Part shown: positions 11,459 through 21,113 of the stretch, one piece after another
Numbering within the stretch: position 1 is the stretch's first letter
Layout of the letters: the number at the start of each line of letters is the position of its first letter
Assembly: GCA_023376005.1 (NCBI GenBank)
Contig: CM042151.1
Coordinates: 75,387,787-75,451,786 of the forward strand
Source of the DNA: Doryteuthis pealeii
Taxonomy: Eukaryota > Mollusca > Cephalopoda > Myopsida > Loliginidae
DNA: 64,000 bases
Reading direction: 5' to 3'
Translations under genes and position numbers: made by a program
Notes under the pieces: generated by a model
What the model was told of the DNA's origin: nothing
Database searches by the model: none
The model's input: only the letters and a program-made list of their open reading frames with translations

Positions 11459-12121
11459 TCTCTGAATTTATGAGATGAAGTTTGATAATTAGGATTATTT
11501 GGATTATTCGGACTACTCTCATCATCTTTATTGTTATCTATACAACATTTCGGCCGACGTGTCCTCCGGCCGTCTACAGGTATTTTTTGTCGGACCCGGG
11601 AACCTTCTCAAACTCAGGAACCTTCTTGTCATAATCGGGAGCCATTACAGAACTTCAAACTGAACACTTTATTCAGTCCACAGGGGTATCCTGCTCTCAT
11701 TTCACTAACCATAGCTGGGGTACAGGTGTTAAGCTGTGTTAATTATTATTGTATGTTACTGCTGCCCCTGACCAGAGATAACTGTCACTTAGAACTTAAC
11801 CCAACACCTTTACCCACTATGCTATATGTCCAATTGGACAATTCAGAGTGAATTTTGGGAACTTATAAACCTAATGTTCTTTTTTACCAAGAATATCTAC
11901 CTTTATACTTATGTATGATTTCTTACCTTAACTCATATTGCGTTTTTTTTTTTTTAATTTGATGATGGCTCCTGATTATGACAAAAAGGTACTCGATTAT
12001 GACAAGAAGGTTCCTGAGTCTGATAAGAAATACCCGAAGAAGACCGGAGAGCACATTGGCCAAAACGTTTTACAGATAACAATAAAGATGAGGACAATAG
12101 TCTGAATAATCCAAATAATAC
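11459..12121 (-). mobile_element. R3 palindromic element, copy b, with tRNA-like head
   Basis: Flanked by a 15-bp direct duplication CAATTTTGTAGTATT (11444-11458, 12122-12136). The long antisense arm covers 11459-11660 and the sense arm about 11962-12121. Between them the minus strand carries a pol III-like head: A-box-like CATAGTGGGTAAAGG near 11825, though part of the B-box region is deleted here. A body segment with a TATGGTTAG block and TGAATAAAG follows. It is inserted in another repeat also seen at 17.32-17.40 kb. Confidence 0.75.
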
Positions 12122-12185
12122 CAATTTTGTAGTATTCATTTTTCAGTTATATTTCTTAACCACATTTGTCATATTATCCAAATTA

Positions 12186-12915
12186 TCATTTCACTCCATG
12201 TAAGTTTTTCACACCTGTGGAAGCTGATGGTCTTTCACTGGAGTCTCCCCGGGTCTCCAGGACTCTTCTGAGTATTCTAGCTGATTTCAACAATGCTGTT
12301 GTCTGGAAGTTCACAATTCTTCCTCTGACTTCCAGTTCCTCTAGTCTGTTTTCTGAACATTTGGGAACCGTTCCAGGTGCACTAGCTACAATTGGTATCA
12401 CTTTTACCTTCATATTCTTTTTTTTTTCAATTCTCTAGCAAGGTCTAGGTATTTGTCTATCTTTTTGTTTTCTTTCATCTTCACTCCGTGATCTGCTGGA
12501 ACTGCAAAATCTACCAGTTGACAAGTTCTCTTTTTCTTGTTAATCAATACTAGGTCTGATCTTCTGGCAGGGATAAGGTGATTCATCTTTATCTCAAAGT
12601 CCCATATAATTTTATGTGTTTCATTCTCAAGAACAGATTCTGGTTAATACATTTACCATTTTATTGTATGGTCAAAATTAAGTTTCTTGCACAATTCCCA
12701 ATGGATCACCTTTCCAACCCAGTCATGCCTAGTATTGTGCTAGTTTGCTGCATTCACTTAATACATGGTTCATTGTCTCATCTCTGGCTCCACACATCCT
12801 ACATTTGATGTTCCATTGTGTCTTATCTGTTTTTGCTTTGATATAATTTATTCTTATGGCATTGTTTTGTGCTGCAATTATGAGCGGTTCGGTTTCTCTC
12901 TTGAGGCTTCCTTTT
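12186..12915 (-). pseudogene. Non-LTR retrotransposon ORF2 C-terminal remnant
   Basis: Minus-strand frames, broken by stops and frameshifts, spell the region after the reverse transcriptase. A knuckle CRMCGARDETMNHVLSEC (CxxC, H, C) lies near 12740-12805. It is followed by WVGKVIHWELCKK, then an ORF ending VIPIVASAPGTVPK, RGRIVNFQTTALLKSARI and RRVLETRG. This order is that of LINE proteins common in cnidarians and molluscs. The RT domain is absent, and the clade cannot be fixed from the fragment. Confidence 0.75.
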
Positions 12916-12940
12916 CTTAACTATGTCCTGGTTTTTTTTT

Positions 12941-13402
12941 CGGCTGACTTCTGATTTAAGTCGGAAAATTAAAATGGAAAGTTTTTTGGTGGTCCCCAAT
13001 GACAATTTTATAACTACAGTCTATGAATTAACATTTTGCGAATTGGGTTACGGTTTTAGGGGATTAAGGTTGTTTTTAAAAAAAAATAAACAACAAAAAA
13101 CCCAAATTACTATACATTTAATGTTGAAAAATATTTTTTCAAACTAAGTTTAATTGAAATTATACATTGCAATACTAACACAAACAACTGTCTCAATAAT
13201 AGATTCAATAATTAATTTCAATGGTTAATTAAATGTATAGTAATTTGGGTTTTTTGTTGTTGTTTTTTTAAGCAATACGTAATTAAAAACAACCATAACC
13301 CAATTCGCAAAATGTTAATTCATAGACTGTAGTTAAACTGTCATTGGGGACCACCAAAAAACTTTCCGTTTTAATTTTCCGACCTAAATCAGAAGTCAGC
13401 TG
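12941..13402. mobile_element. F1 foldback DNA transposon, copy B
   Basis: Same family as 7465-7937. Ends read CGGCTGAC and GTCAGCTG, with long inverted arms sharing GGTGGTCCCCAATGAC and CAACAAAAAACCCAAATTAC. The ~100-bp central loop is reversed relative to copy A, so the whole copy lies in the opposite orientation (or its loop has flipped). T-rich flanks prevent a clear duplication call. Confidence 0.8.
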
Positions 13403-13469
13403 TTTTTTCAAGTGCAATCTTTTGGACAGACCTTGATGGACTCATACCTGATAGACTATTATATCTCAT

Positions 13470-13735
13470 TCCTGAATCCTTGGGGGATCACCAAACCTGA
13501 TAAAGGATCAACTACCCATCCAGATGTAGTTTGACATCCTACTCAGAACACTAAGACCCTCAATCACTACCTTCTAGCACAAAGTTTGGAGGTTCACCAT
13601 AAGCGCAATAGGGTTGGGACAATCATATAAGTGCTAGGGCTTGACATAACAAGCCAATTGATCCAACTGCCCAACCAACCTAAGTAATACCAAGGTGGAG
13701 TGTTGCAGGTCATGGACTGCACACCCAAGATGGAA
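13470..13735 (-). mobile_element. R1-family fragment
   Basis: Minus-sense blocks AGACCCTCAATCACTACCTT, CACCATAAG, AATAGGGTTGG, CAATCATATAAGTGCTAGGG and TGCAGGTCATGGACTGC match the R1 body. Both ends are diverged. Confidence 0.6.
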
Positions 13736-13917
13736 AATTAAATCCCAACTCAAATGAAATAATAGAAGCACAACATCTTAACATAAAGAACAATGGTAAA
13801 AATAAACTAAGCAAATAAACTGCGGAATTGAGAAAATTAATAAAACTTGAAATTTTGACAAGATTAAGGATTGTGACCAATATTTAAGATGTTAACATTT
13901 AAAAGAATTTGTTATTT

Positions 13918-14738
13918 GAAGTATCGGACCATATGACCTTTGCGATCTTGATTCATAAGCACATTTTTTTCATTTACACCGTCAAAATCCGGTTGTTTGT
14001 TAACAGACGATTTTTATAGTTTTTTTTTTTAATTATAAAACTAACCCCTAAGCCGTAACAAACAACCAGATTTTGACAGTGTGAATGAAAAAAAAAATGT
14101 CCTTATGAATCGATTTGGTTTGGTTTTGTTTTATGGCATATCAACCTCAGTGGGTCATTTAATGCCAATAAAGTTTTGAAATAAATGGATAATACAATTT
14201 TTTTTATAAACTCATGTTTTCTATTTAACCCATATATAGGACCCTAACAGGTACTACCACTCCGGGTCAGAGTGGACCAGGGAGCAATGGTGATGAAGGG
14301 GTGCTCCACATTCCCCAAACCTCCAAAACTGGAACCTCACAATCAGATAGAGTTTAACGTCATTACCAGGATATATAGACCCTCATTACCACCTTCTAGC
14401 ACCCATATGATAAAAAGGGGTTGGGGCTTGACATAAGGGTAATAGGGTTGCGGCAATCATATAGGTGCTAGGGCTTGACGTGACCAGCTGATTGATCGCG
14501 CGTCTAGCCCAAGTTAGGGCCAAAGTGGAGTATTGCAAGTCATGAACTGCTCATCCACCTGGGCTCTATCCTTAAGCATCACGGGTCGCCACCCACGGCC
14601 AACAGGTGGCCCCATTGGGGGAGTCTTACCCCTCTGCAGAGGTGCAGTCGGTGCATTCTAACACCCCAGCCATCAGGGCATCCTTATGAATCGAGATTGC
14701 AAAAGGGGTGCCTAAAGGTCATATGGTCTGAAGTATCT
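13918..14738. mobile_element. M1 TIR element (MITE) split by R1
   Basis: Outer inverted ends read GAAGTATCGGACCATATGAC and (reversed) GATACTTCAGACCATATGAC. Inner arms around 13963-14005 and 14056-14100 share GTCAAAATCCGGTTGTTTGT. Removing the R1 insertion (14114-14680) and one TSD leaves a ~240-bp hairpin element. No ORF. Confidence 0.7.
14114..14680 (-). mobile_element. R1 SINE-like element, full length, nested in M1
   Basis: Bounded by an exact 14-bp duplication TCCTTATGAATCGA (14100-14113, 14681-14694) that re-forms M1 sequence, so both ends are defined. Sense 5' end: TGCCCTGATGGCTGGGG. Sense 3' end: GGTTGATATGCCATAAAACA followed by AAACCAAACC. Length 567 bp, no ORF. The A-rich tail and 14-bp TSD indicate LINE-assisted retrotransposition. 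No clear A/B boxes were seen, so the promoter type is open. Confidence 0.85.
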
Positions 14739-14797
14739 ATATAATTGTTTTTCTTCCCATTTCTGTTTTCTTCTGTCTTGTTGTTTTTCTGCTTGTA

Positions 14798-15056
14798 AAA
14801 GTAAGTCGTCAGGGTGGCCTAAAGTCGGTATCAGCCAATCAGCGAGGGAGTCTATCCCCTTTTCACTAGCGCTAGACCAAGGAGATTGTTGTTTTTTTCT
14901 TTTCATCTGGGGTGGAGCGCCACACCTACCATCAGCTCCTTACTTTACCACACTGATCCCTGTGCTACTTATACGCTGAGTTGGCGAGGACCGGTATTGA
15001 ACTAGAAGCCTTGTGGTTTTTGCCGAATGCTCTACCAACTGAACTAACCCGGTCCT
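14798..15056 (-). mobile_element. S1 tRNA-derived SINE, copy a
   Basis: Flanked by a 14-bp duplication TTTTTCTGCTTGTA (14784-14797, 15057-15070). The minus strand begins GGACCGGGTTAGTTCAGTTG, then GGTAGAGC (A box) and, further on, TAGTTCAATACCGG (B box), with an acceptor-like GGACCGG...CCGGTCC pairing. The body contains AGCTGATGGTAGGTGTGGC and ends near AAGTCG/GACGACTTAC. Other copies: 29.18, 42.17 and 62.76 kb. Confidence 0.85.
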
Positions 15057-15120
15057 TTTTTCTGCTTGTACATATAAGCAAAATATAAAACAGGGATATA
15101 CAATACTGAAGAATAATTAA

Positions 15121-15442
15121 AGTTCCAATTACCGCCAAACTGGGAAGACAAGGCAACAAATGGTTGTAACTTAAATACAAACCTGAATGTCACAAAGTCT
15201 ACTGCAGAATGACAGGATATATATAAGACTCCACAATGTCATTCAAATCAAGCAGTCAATCAGAACTCAAGGAATGGAATGACCCAAATCACCCAAATTC
15301 ATGAATGGGTCATTCTTGATTTCTATATATACCAACTGTCTTGGACACTGCTTAAGTGGTACTTAGTTAGCTGCTGTTATTCAAACCAATAGTAGACTTA
15401 CTGACTTCAATAAATACAAACAAGCAAAAGGTTGGTTAAAGG
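15121..15442 (+). mobile_element. R6 dispersed repeat, LTR-like
   Basis: Starts AGTTCCAATTACCG and ends GGTTGGTTAAAG. A TATATATAAG box at about 15219 and AATAAA at about 15411 have LTR-like spacing. The second copy at 42565-42838 conserves the order but has a weaker TATA (TTATTTATGAAG). No TG...CA ends or TSD were confirmed, so solo LTR is only one reading. Confidence 0.5.
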
Positions 15443-16000
15443 TTGTTAAGGTTGCAGATAAAAAATGCCTGAAAAATTATATATCATATATTAGAATTAT
15501 CATATCAATTACATCTAATATAAATATTACCAATATCATCAATAATAATATTTCAAATGAAATTTATAAAAGTCTCTCTTATTTCTTGTAGAATAACTGC
15601 ACCAGCATGTATATGCTTGTATATCAATACATATGTATACACTTATATATCAATTCAATATGTATATGCTTGTATATCAATGCATATGTGTTTATTGTCT
15701 GTATGAATACACTGGTGTATAAAATGAATAGCTGAACACTTTATGTGGAAAATTCCATCCCTGCCTTTATACATCAAACATACAGGTGTACCTATAAACA
15801 TGTATGCAAATATAAACAGATAAAAGAGATGTGTGATACACACGAGAAATGCTTTCGTAAAATGTATGAATTTAAATGAAAACTTATGTGTGTATTTGTT
15901 TGTGTGAATTTGTTTAAAAAAGAAAAAAATCTGTATTGTGAGTTTTCTTTATGTCACTTACAAATTAAACATTTTTTTTTTCTATTTTTGTAAGGTTCAT
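15443..16000. other. AT-rich noncoding DNA
   Basis: Nothing gene-like is seen. TATATCAATnCATATGTaTA-type units recur around 15610-15690. Confidence 0.4.
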
Positions 16001-16009
16001 TTTTTTTTT

Positions 16010-16288
16010 TTCCTGATAGTTTTGATAGGTCTTGTTCCTCTTAACTTATTGAAAAGTTCTCAGTAGTGTGCGTTTGCAGCTCTAAGTTTCTATGTGGTGA
16101 ACTGCTACCGAGTTTTCGCCTTTGGGGGCTTCTAACGATGCAGTCTTAGAACTGCTTGCCAGGGGTAGTGGCAAAAGAAGCCAAATTCTTGGTGCCCCTT
16201 CTTTTATAGCCAGCCTCACATGACCACAAGAAGTGTTGTGATTGGCCAATTTCTTTGGCTAATACCTTTCACATAACTGTCCCCTACA
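16010..16288 (-). promoter_or_regulatory. LTR-like block with CCAAT and TATA boxes
   Basis: On the minus strand the block opens TGTAGGGGACAG (from 16288), has TTGGCCAATCACA (CCAAT near 16241-16250) and, 33 bp on, CTATAAAAG (16209-16201). It is markedly more GC-rich than its flanks. This is a textbook pol II core promoter layout, and the 5' TGTAGGGG is usual for an LTR. No second LTR or gag/pol is adjacent, so a solo LTR or a host promoter are both possible. Confidence 0.45.
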
Positions 16289-16339
16289 AATTCCATTTGT
16301 CACTCTAAATTTCTGAGATGAAGAGTTATTATTATTTAC

Positions 16340-16650
16340 ATGATGGTGAGACTCCAGTTCTGGATATCTGAGGAGTGTGAATACACCTTCATTTCTATTA
16401 CTCTCATGTCCACTTGGACCTGGGGTGGTAGTACCTTTTAGAGTACCATATATGGGTCAAATAGATTCATTTAAGAATTATTCATATTTGATAGGATAGT
16501 GTGCAAAAACAAAACTCTTAAGAAACAACTACACAAAAAATGTAAATATAAACATGCAATGAACATGATTCCCTAACCTCTAGGCATAAAATAATCCTAG
16601 ACAGGTTGACATGCAGTTAAAATCAATCAATTTTTAAAATCAATCAAGGG
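16340..16650 (+). mobile_element. R2 SINE-like element
   Basis: Plus-sense order: GATGGTGAGACTCCAGTTCT, GGAGTGTG, TAGTACC, ATGGGTCAAATAGA, then TTAAGAAACAACTACACA, ATTCCCTAACCTCTAGGCAT, AGGTTGACATG and a tail of (AATC)n. It shows the complete R2 3' region. Confidence 0.7.
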
Positions 16651-16651
16651 G

Positions 16652-16842
16652 AAAGTTCTCATGGCGTAGTGTCTAATGTGCTGCACTGTGACATGATTAT
16701 TTTTGAATTAATACTCTTGGGAAAGGTATGAACCCCCCTTATCCTCACCAGATATCAGATAAATAGTACTTATCCAAGAATGGCTTTGGCATTAGATAAC
16801 CCACAAAGGTTGATATGCCATTGAACAAAGAAACCAAACCAG
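16652..16842 (+). mobile_element. S3 tRNA-derived SINE, degenerate
   Basis: A-box-like CATGGCGTAGTGTCTAATGT lies near the start. The B box is eroded (TTTTTGAATTAATACTC). The 3' end TTTGGCATTAGATAAC, then AGGTTGATATGCCATTGAAC, is the shared tail. Same family as 6478-6705. Confidence 0.5.
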
Positions 16843-17520
16843 TTATAAGATGTAAAGTTCTTATATTAAAGTTGGAAGGCTTAGAGTAATTTTCCAACGA
16901 GGGTACATGTGTGTACATAAAATATTCCGACAAAGTTATAAAATAATAACAGATTTTATTCCGTGAGTGACAGAGAAACTACATTCAAGACAAATACATG
17001 AACATGCATAAAGTAGGTGTAGGATTTGCATCATAAGGAATGTCACTTACTGGAAGCTGGTTGGGGGGGGTCAAAGCCCCCCAATTAATGGATATAAACA
17101 ACACACATTTATGCCATGTGTAGTCATTGCCGGCCTGAGAGTAAAGTGTTCAGAATTCCCGGGCTACTGGCTAAAACTCTCGCCCTTTATCGGTGAACAA
17201 CTGCAGCAACTGCAGCAAGGAAAGATAACCTTATTGGACTTATGTCCAACCAGAATTACCATTTTACTGACACACCAACCAACCAACCAAACCAAAATCA
17301 ATCAATTTTTAAATTTAAAAGCTCTTAAGCAACATGTGTTCAGCATCCGTTTCCATTTACATGAACAAATTCTGTTATTTTAAAAGCAATTTTATAGTAC
17401 TGACAATCATCTTGGTTTCTATATTCATAATGTTTCAGTCACTATATCCACTTCAAGTGTTATTCGATATAATCAGTAACCTTCAGCGAATTTCAAACCA
17501 AACCCTTTTTTTCAATCTGT

Positions 17521-17765
17521 AGGGAGGTGCACTTGTGTAATGGTTATCGTCATACAAAATGGAATTGGTGACCTGAGTTAAAATCCTGGATGAGACTGTT
17601 TGTGTTTCACAACTATGGGTAAACAGAAGAACAGACTGGGTTATGCTTGTTAAGGCAACCAATCTAGGAGAAGGAAAACGCTGAATTCAAACCTGCTCAA
17701 CTCCACTTAAAATTTGACCTTGCTTAGCATCCCACTGCGGAGGGTTGGGTAAATACACACAGGTG
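17521..17765 (+). mobile_element. S2 tRNA-derived SINE
   Basis: The head reads GGAGGTGCACTTGTGTAATG GTTATCG (A-box-like), with GAGTTAAAATCCTGG as B box. The body (AACTATGGGTAAACAG, AAGGCAACCAATCTAGGAGA, TTCAAACCTGCTCAACTCC) matches other S2 copies. It ends near GGGTTGGGTAAATACAC. Confidence 0.75.
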
Positions 17766-18081
17766 TCGATTGTTGACATTCTACATATGCCCTGAGATAT
17801 CTCATCTTCTGAATTATTATATGCCCAGTTAGAAGATGTACATCAAGTTCGACAACTCAAGTGATTATCTGCCTTGGTGTTATATACTCATTCTTCATCT
17901 GGTATATAAACAGGGAGAGAGACAGTTAGAGAGATAGGGTAGAGATGATAATTGATGATAAGTGTTATTTCTTATTTTATATTCTGCTTCTATCTCGGCC
18001 GCCAACTTATCTGGTGATCTATTCTTTTAAGGGTTGGTCTTCTTCTTTGATTCTGGGCTGGACATTGTTCTTAATATTCAG

Positions 18082-18711
18082 TTTGGTTTGGTTGGTTGGG
18101 TTTTATGGCATGTCAACCCCTTGGGTTATTTTATGCTGAATACTTCTTTTGGAAATTTAGTATTCAAAAATGTTTAATGCCGACAAAGTTTTGAAATAAT
18201 TTCATTTTTAATGGATAATACAATTTTGTTTATAAACTCATGTTTTCTATTTAACCCATAGATGGGACCCAACAGGTACTACAGAGTGGACCTGGGAGCA
18301 ATGGTGATGAAGGGGTGCTCCACATTCCCCAAACCTCCAAAACTGGAACCTCACCATCAGATAGATTTTAACGTCATTCCCAGGACATGTAGACCCTCAG
18401 TCACCGCCTTCTAGCACCCATATGATAAAAAGGGGTTGGGGCTTGCCATAAGGACAATAGGGTTGGGGCAATCATATAGGTGCTAGGGCTTGACGTGACC
18501 AGCCAATTGATTGGAGGGGGCCTCTCCGACCGCCAGTCTAGCCCAAGATAGGGCCAAAGTGGAGTATTGCAAGTCATGCTCATCCACCTGGGTTCTATCC
18601 TTAAGCATCACGGGTTGCCACCCACGGCCAACAGGTGGCCCCATTGGGGGAGTCTTACCCCTCTGCAGAGGTGCAGTCGGTGCATTCTAACGCCCCACCG
18701 ACAGGGCGGCT
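18082..18711 (-). mobile_element. R1 SINE-like element
   Basis: Minus-sense R1 with (TTGG)n TTTTATGGCATGTCAACCCC tail, partly duplicated tail (second TAATGCCGACAAAGTTTTGA at 18177), full body and head CACCGACAGGGCGGC. A short AATATTCA flanks both sides, consistent with a degraded TSD. Confidence 0.75.
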
Positions 18712-18719
18712 AAATATTC

Positions 18720-19185
18720 ACTTAACAACAACAAGATTTGGTGTTCTTAATAATAAAGCTTTATTTCTGGAGCCCATGATTTCACCTTGGGTGAGATGGA
18801 CCCTGGGAGCTGACAACAATGTCTACACTCCTTGAAAGCCAGGTCAAATCTGACTAAACTTATTCTCACACGTCAGTAATGGCACATTTTTAAGGGGCCA
18901 AAGGTTATTGACCATTACAACTGTCGGTAACTTTTGATGGACCCCATTATTTTAAATAGAATGGACCCTAATTTGAATATTCTAACTACAGGTATGCACA
19001 TAATTTATAACTGCTTGTAAATTAAGTAACATTGGGTAGCTCTTTTCTTTTCTAAAATAAAATATTTCTTATTCTCCTTTTCAAGATAACACGTGTTGTT
19101 TATTCCTTCATCTACTCTCACCATATATTTCTTTATTCCGCAACATAGCTAACTCAAAATGTCCCAAATATATATATATATATAT
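18720..19185. other. Unassigned stretch with a polyadenylation-like motif
   Basis: No repeat family recognised. AATAAAGCTTTATTT near 18750 is a palindromic AATAAA site. Nothing coding is seen. Confidence 0.3.
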
Positions 19186-19189
19186 ACAC

Positions 19190-19480
19190 GAGTAATCCCA
19201 AAAGTACAGTCTCCAATGCACTGGGGACCCAGGGACACTGTTCGTGCGACTGTTGACAACACAGTTCTATTTGTTTTGAATGCTCCTGCGCCTACATCTG
19301 CCTTGTCAATGCCTCGTTGCCACGCTCAGTCTTAGCTTAGATCTGTGCAGTAAAGTTAAGAGCTGGTAGTAAATGTTGCACTCCACCCCAGATGTAAAAA
19401 CAATCTCAAGTTGAGCGCTACTGAAAAGAGGATAGATTCTCTTGATTTCAGGCTGATATGACAATTGGCCACTCAGCCGA
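19190..19480 (+). mobile_element. S1 fragment beside a mariner-like end
   Basis: GAGTAATCCCAAAAGTACAG at about 19190-19209 resembles a mariner terminal sequence, but no partner end was found. Bases 19345-19475 carry the S1 body in plus sense (AGAGCTGGTAGTA, CACTCCACCCCAGATG, GAGCGCTACTGAAAAG). Confidence 0.4.
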
Positions 19481-19487
19481 CTTTACT

Positions 19488-19494
19488 TTAATAT

Positions 19495-19530
<36 letters not shown>

Positions 19531-19532
19531 AT
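19488..19532. repeat. (TA)n microsatellite
   Basis: TA dinucleotide run directly 3' (minus strand) of the hammerhead SINE. Confidence 0.95.
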
Positions 19533-19534
19533 AA

Positions 19535-19680
19535 ATGAGTAATCCACAGACATGTGTTTCGAGGTTTCACCACTCATCAGTGTGGTTATACACTAACAGC
19601 TACCCCTGACCGGGTTTGAGACCTGAATGAACTTTCGTCCGCCAAGTCTCTCACCCATGCGACCAGTAGAGGCTTGAAAA
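19535..19680 (-). mobile_element. Hammerhead-bearing tRNA-headed SINE
   Basis: Upstream of the ribozyme on the minus strand are an A-box-like TGGTCGCATGGGTGAGAG (near 19665-19648) and a B-box-like GGTCTCAAACCCGG (19623-19610), a pol III type 2 head. Downstream is GATTACTCATTTAT and then (TA)n (19489-19532) as an apparent tail. The order is tRNA-like head, spacer, ribozyme, microsatellite tail. No reverse transcriptase is encoded. Confidence 0.6.
19544..19585 (-). ncRNA. Type I hammerhead ribozyme motif, complete
   Basis: Minus strand, 5' to 3': stem I CCACA (19585-19581); core CTGATGA (19580-19574); stem II G-T-GGT-GAA-ACC-T-C (19573-19561), closed by G10.1-C11.1; core GAA (19560-19558) running into A15.1; stem III ACA-CA-TGT (19557-19550); cleavage-site C17 of a GUC triplet (19549); stem I TGTGG (19548-19544), fully complementary to CCACA. 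All invariant core bases are present. Stem III is very short, as in the minimal hammerheads known from Penelope-like elements, which may act as dimers. Cleavage is inferred, not shown. Confidence 0.8.
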
Positions 19681-19779
19681 AGGGGGTAGTTATATGCCAA
19701 GTCACAAAGAAAAAACAGCAGAAGACTCTTGAAGAAGGCCAAAAGGAAAATTGGAGGAAACATTGAATATAACAGCCAA

Positions 19780-20065
19780 GATATGAGGTCTATAGTTTGA
19801 GACATGTAGTGTAAATTTATACTTTGCATTTCAAGAAATAATTTGACTTTTCTAGCATGAACAGGAGCATTATCCATCTGAAACATGAACTGTAGGCTGC
19901 CAATCCAAATACCTTCAGCTACTAAATTCACATTTCTTAACATATTCACATATCCTGCCACGTTTAGCAGCCTGTCAGCAAACTTCCAACCATATTCTAT
20001 AGCACCTCACATCATAAGCCCATCACCTTTACTAGCATGTTTTAATGAGGTTTCTTTTGGTATTC
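19780..20065 (-). pseudogene. Tc1-like transposase fragment
   Basis: Minus-strand frames read GLMM-GAIEYGW, then NVAGYVNMLRN, GSLQFMFQMDNAPVHARKV and MQSINLHYMSQTIDLI. These match the middle of Tc1-family DDE transposases, including the second catalytic Asp in DNAPVH and the degenerate WPxxSPDLxPIE segment. There is an in-frame stop between the first two blocks, the N- and C-termini are missing, and no TIRs were found. Inactive. Confidence 0.7.
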
Positions 20066-20079
20066 ATAGGTCATGCCAG

Positions 20080-20570
20080 TAATATGTAGAGGAATATTAA
20101 TTGGAGAGATGTTGTTTCCTCTCAAGAATAGATATAAGAACAATTACATACAAATTAACAATAGCATATTTTATTGCCTGAGCAAATTAAATAGAAATAA
20201 TACAAAGGGTGTGAATTAATGTGTGTATGCAAAAATGTCCTGTTGTATGTATTTGTGCATGAAGTTTGTAAGAGATATGAAAGTTTGTGAGAGACTTACA
20301 TATTTGAGAAGTGTTGCTTTCTTGTTGGTTGTATAGAATTAAATATGCCTCTGTGTAAACAAGTAAGTTTAGGATATTGTATTCTGTGTATTATTCTGTA
20401 GTATCATGTTTAATGTGACATGAAGTTAACTAAGGGCAAAAAGTTCATGTCCCAAAGGACAAAATAGATCTTGTCTCTGAAGAATTCTGTGGGTAACAGA
20501 AATTCAGATTTCATGCCTCCTTCTTATATCATTGTATTGTTATTGCAGGACTCATAGTACTTACAAGTGA
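20080..20570. other. Unassigned noncoding stretch
   Basis: No repeat family or gene recognised. GTGTATGTATT-like TG-rich words occur near 20220-20260. Confidence 0.3.
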
Positions 20571-20576
20571 CAATAC

Positions 20577-20985
20577 ACCCTGTTGATTGGGGTGTTAGAA
20601 TACACTGACTGCACTTCTGCAGAGGGGTAAGACTCCTCCAATGAGGCCCCCTGCTGGCTGTGGATGGTGACCCATGATGCTTAAAGACAGAATCCTGATG
20701 GATGAGCAGTCCATGACACGCAAGACATCTGATGGTGAAGTTCCAGTTCTGGAGGTTTGGGAAATGTGGAGCACCTCTTCATCACCATTGTTCCCTGGTC
20801 CACTCTGACCCGGAGTGGTAGTACCTTTTAGGGTCCCATCTATAAGTTAAATAGAAAAATGTGTTTATATAAAAAAAAGATTTGAGTATCCATTAAGAAT
20901 GAATTTATTTCAAAACTTTGTTGGCATTAAATGTCCCACCAAGGTTGATATGCCGTAAAACTAAACAAAACAAACAAACAAGTAA
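20577..20985 (+). mobile_element. R1 SINE-like element with internal deletion
   Basis: Head ACACCCTGTTGATTGGGGTG, then CTCTGCAGAGGGGTAAGACT and a jump from CCATGACACGCAAGAC to GATGGTGAAGTTCCAGTTCT, so the middle ~200 bp is missing. Tail GGTTGATATGCCGTAAAAC plus A/C-rich run. Confidence 0.75.
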
Positions 20986-21113
20986 CGATATGCCTTGTAC
21001 TTAGGTAGTTGTCTAGGGGTACCATAACTTACGCTAACCAGAAACGAGTGAAAAATAACACATCAATGGAGATGAGATGTGTTTGAAAAAAAGAAAAAAA
21101 ATTATTCTCATTT

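Noticed and set aside
11531..11851. 106-codon plus-strand ORF
   Set aside because: Lies wholly inside R3 copy b, antisense to its tRNA-like head. No domain.
12166..12438. Plus-strand 90-codon ORF
   Set aside because: It is the antisense shadow of the LINE C-terminal remnant, whose minus-strand frame has recognisable motifs.
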